A DNA stretch of 8,398 bases. Origin: Anaerolineales bacterium UBA6663 (GTDB lineage Bacteria > Chloroflexota > Anaerolineae > Anaerolineales > UBA6663). The notes under the pieces are model-generated. The model was not told the DNA's origin and made no database searches. It worked only from the letters and a program-made list of their open reading frames with translations. The stretch lies in NCBI GenBank assembly GCA_002455335.1, contig DKKP01000075.1, forward strand, positions 1 to 8,398. Reading direction: 5' to 3'. Positions within the stretch are counted from its first letter, which is position 1. Each line of letters opens with the position of its first letter. Made by a program: the position numbers and the translations under genes. Shown piece by piece: positions 7,544-8,398 of the stretch.

Positions 7544-8398
7544 GTGAAGCGCATCTTCAAGGGTCCCCTGATCTGGATCATCGTCGCGGTGGTCGGCGTG
7601 CTGATCGCCATGCAGTTCCTGATCAGCTCCGGTGGCGGTGACGAGATCAGCTCGTCCCAGATGAGCGAGTACGTCTCCAAGGGCGAGGTCAAGGACATCA
7701 CCTTCGTCGACGGCGACCAGGTCATCAAGGCCACGCTCGACGACAGCGTCGACCGCGACGGCGGCCGCGAGGTCACCACGAAGTACCTCAGCGGCACCCA
7801 GGCGGGCCTGTTCAAGGCCGCCCAGGAGCAGTTCGACAAGGGCGAGATCGACAAGATCACCGTCGAGGTCTCGCGGCCCGGGCTGCTGAGCTCGCTGCTC
7901 TTCTCGTTCCTGCCGATCCTCATCCTCGTGGTGCTGTTCTTCTGGCTGATGAACTCCATGCAGGGCGGCGGCGGCCGCGGCGTCATGCAGTTCGCCAAGT
8001 CCAAGGCCAAGCTGATCTCCAAGGACATGCCCAAGACCACCTTCGCCGACGTCGCCGGCTGCGACGAGGCGATCGAGGAGCTCGGCGAGATCAAGGAGTT
8101 CCTGCAGGAGCCGGCCAAGTTCCAGGCCGTGGGCGCCAAGATCCCCAAGGGCGTGCTCCTGTACGGCGCGCCGGGCACCGGCAAGACGCTGCTGGCCCGC
8201 GCGGTGGCCGGCGAGGCGGGCGTGCCGTTCTACTCGATCTCCGGCTCCGACTTCGTCGAGATGTTCGTCGGCGTGGGCGCCTCCCGGGTCCGCGACCTGT
8301 TCGAGCAGGCCAAGGAGAACGCGCCCGCGATCGTCTTCATCGACGAGATCGACGCGGTCGGCCGCCACCGCGGCACCGGCATGGGCGGCGGCCACGAC
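7544..8398 (+). CDS. ftsH: ATP-dependent zinc metalloprotease FtsH, N-terminal 285 residues (3' end cut by window edge)
   Basis: The frame opens at a GTG ([12 protein letters not shown]) preceded by GAGAGAAG (7533-7540). It has a first membrane helix (about 8-28), a small extracytoplasmic domain (30-112) and a second helix (about 114-136). A glycine-rich linker follows (QGGGGRG), then the AAA+ domain: [10 protein letters not shown] (167-176), Walker A GAPGTGKT (208-215), the pore loop in EMFVGVGA (239-246) and Walker B IVFIDEID (263-270). The second region of homology and the HExxH protease site lie beyond the window. FtsH is a membrane hexamer that unfolds and degrades misassembled membrane proteins and selected soluble proteins. 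The lead-in and spacing are typical of actinobacterial FtsH, as is the position after hpt. Only 3 of 285 codons end in A or T (all GGT), far stricter than the genes left of 7000. This suggests a different source genome. Confidence 0.96.
   Translation, partial: MKRIFKGPLIWIIVAVVGVLIAMQFLISSGGGDEISSSQMSEYVSKGEVKDITFVDGDQVIKATLDDSVDRDGGREVTTKYLSGTQAGLFKAAQEQFDKGEIDKITVEVSRPGLLSSLLFSFLPILILVVLFFWLMNSMQGGGGRGVMQFAKSKAKLISKDMPKTTFADVAGCDEAIEELGEIKEFLQEPAKFQAVGAKIPKGVLLYGAPGTGKTLLARAVAGEAGVPFYSISGSDFVEMFVGVGASRVRDLFEQAKENAPAIVFIDEIDAVGRHRGTGMGGGHD

Noticed and set aside
7415..8395. A 326-codon minus-strand frame opposite ftsH, and the 273-codon frame at 7363-8184
   Set aside because: Both arise because ftsH codons end almost entirely in G or C, leaving few antisense stops. 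The translations are repetitive and featureless, while the plus strand encodes unmistakable FtsH.

Overview
The window is about 8.4 kb of GC-rich, gene-dense DNA. From its left edge to about position 7030 it looks like a Chloroflexota chromosome segment. This rests on the multi-GAF sensor kinase, the stand-alone B12-binding mutase subunit with a MeaB GTPase, and the style of the Prs sequence. It is a judgement from protein recognition, not a computed assignment. From about 7060 to the right edge it looks like an actinobacterial hpt-ftsH locus: almost every codon ends in G or C, and both the hpt tail and ftsH are of actinobacterial type.

Layout. Positions 1-4126 (minus strand) hold a two-gene signalling operon. 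The first gene is a 997-residue membrane histidine kinase with four predicted GAF domains. It overlaps by 4 nt a second histidine kinase that carries a cyclic-nucleotide-binding (CNB/Crp-like) domain and runs off the left edge. No response regulator is visible. Positions 4127-4321 are a divergent intergenic region with weak promoter-like elements. Positions 4322-6285 (plus strand) hold a tight cluster: a cobalamin-binding subunit of a methylmalonyl-CoA-mutase-type enzyme, the mutase chaperone GTPase MeaB, and a RimJ/RimL-type GNAT acetyltransferase, each 10 nt from the next. A probable intrinsic terminator follows at 6302-6324.

Positions 6372-7283 form one open frame that is ribose-phosphate pyrophosphokinase (Prs) for its first ~220 residues. 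It then switches, inside the PRPP-binding loop shared by both families, to the C-terminal part of an actinobacterial hypoxanthine phosphoribosyltransferase (Hpt). Beyond its stop codon lie about 260 bp rich in hairpins, then the first 285 codons of ftsH, cut by the right edge. hpt-ftsH is a normal actinobacterial gene order, so the right part is a coherent locus lacking the start of hpt.

Together, the left kinases sense unknown small ligands and cyclic nucleotides, and the B12-subunit/MeaB pair serves methylmalonyl-CoA (propionate) metabolism. The Prs/Hpt frame is the most striking object. The likeliest explanation is a chimeric assembly joining two organisms at a conserved motif. A genuine recombination or transfer event is possible but less likely.
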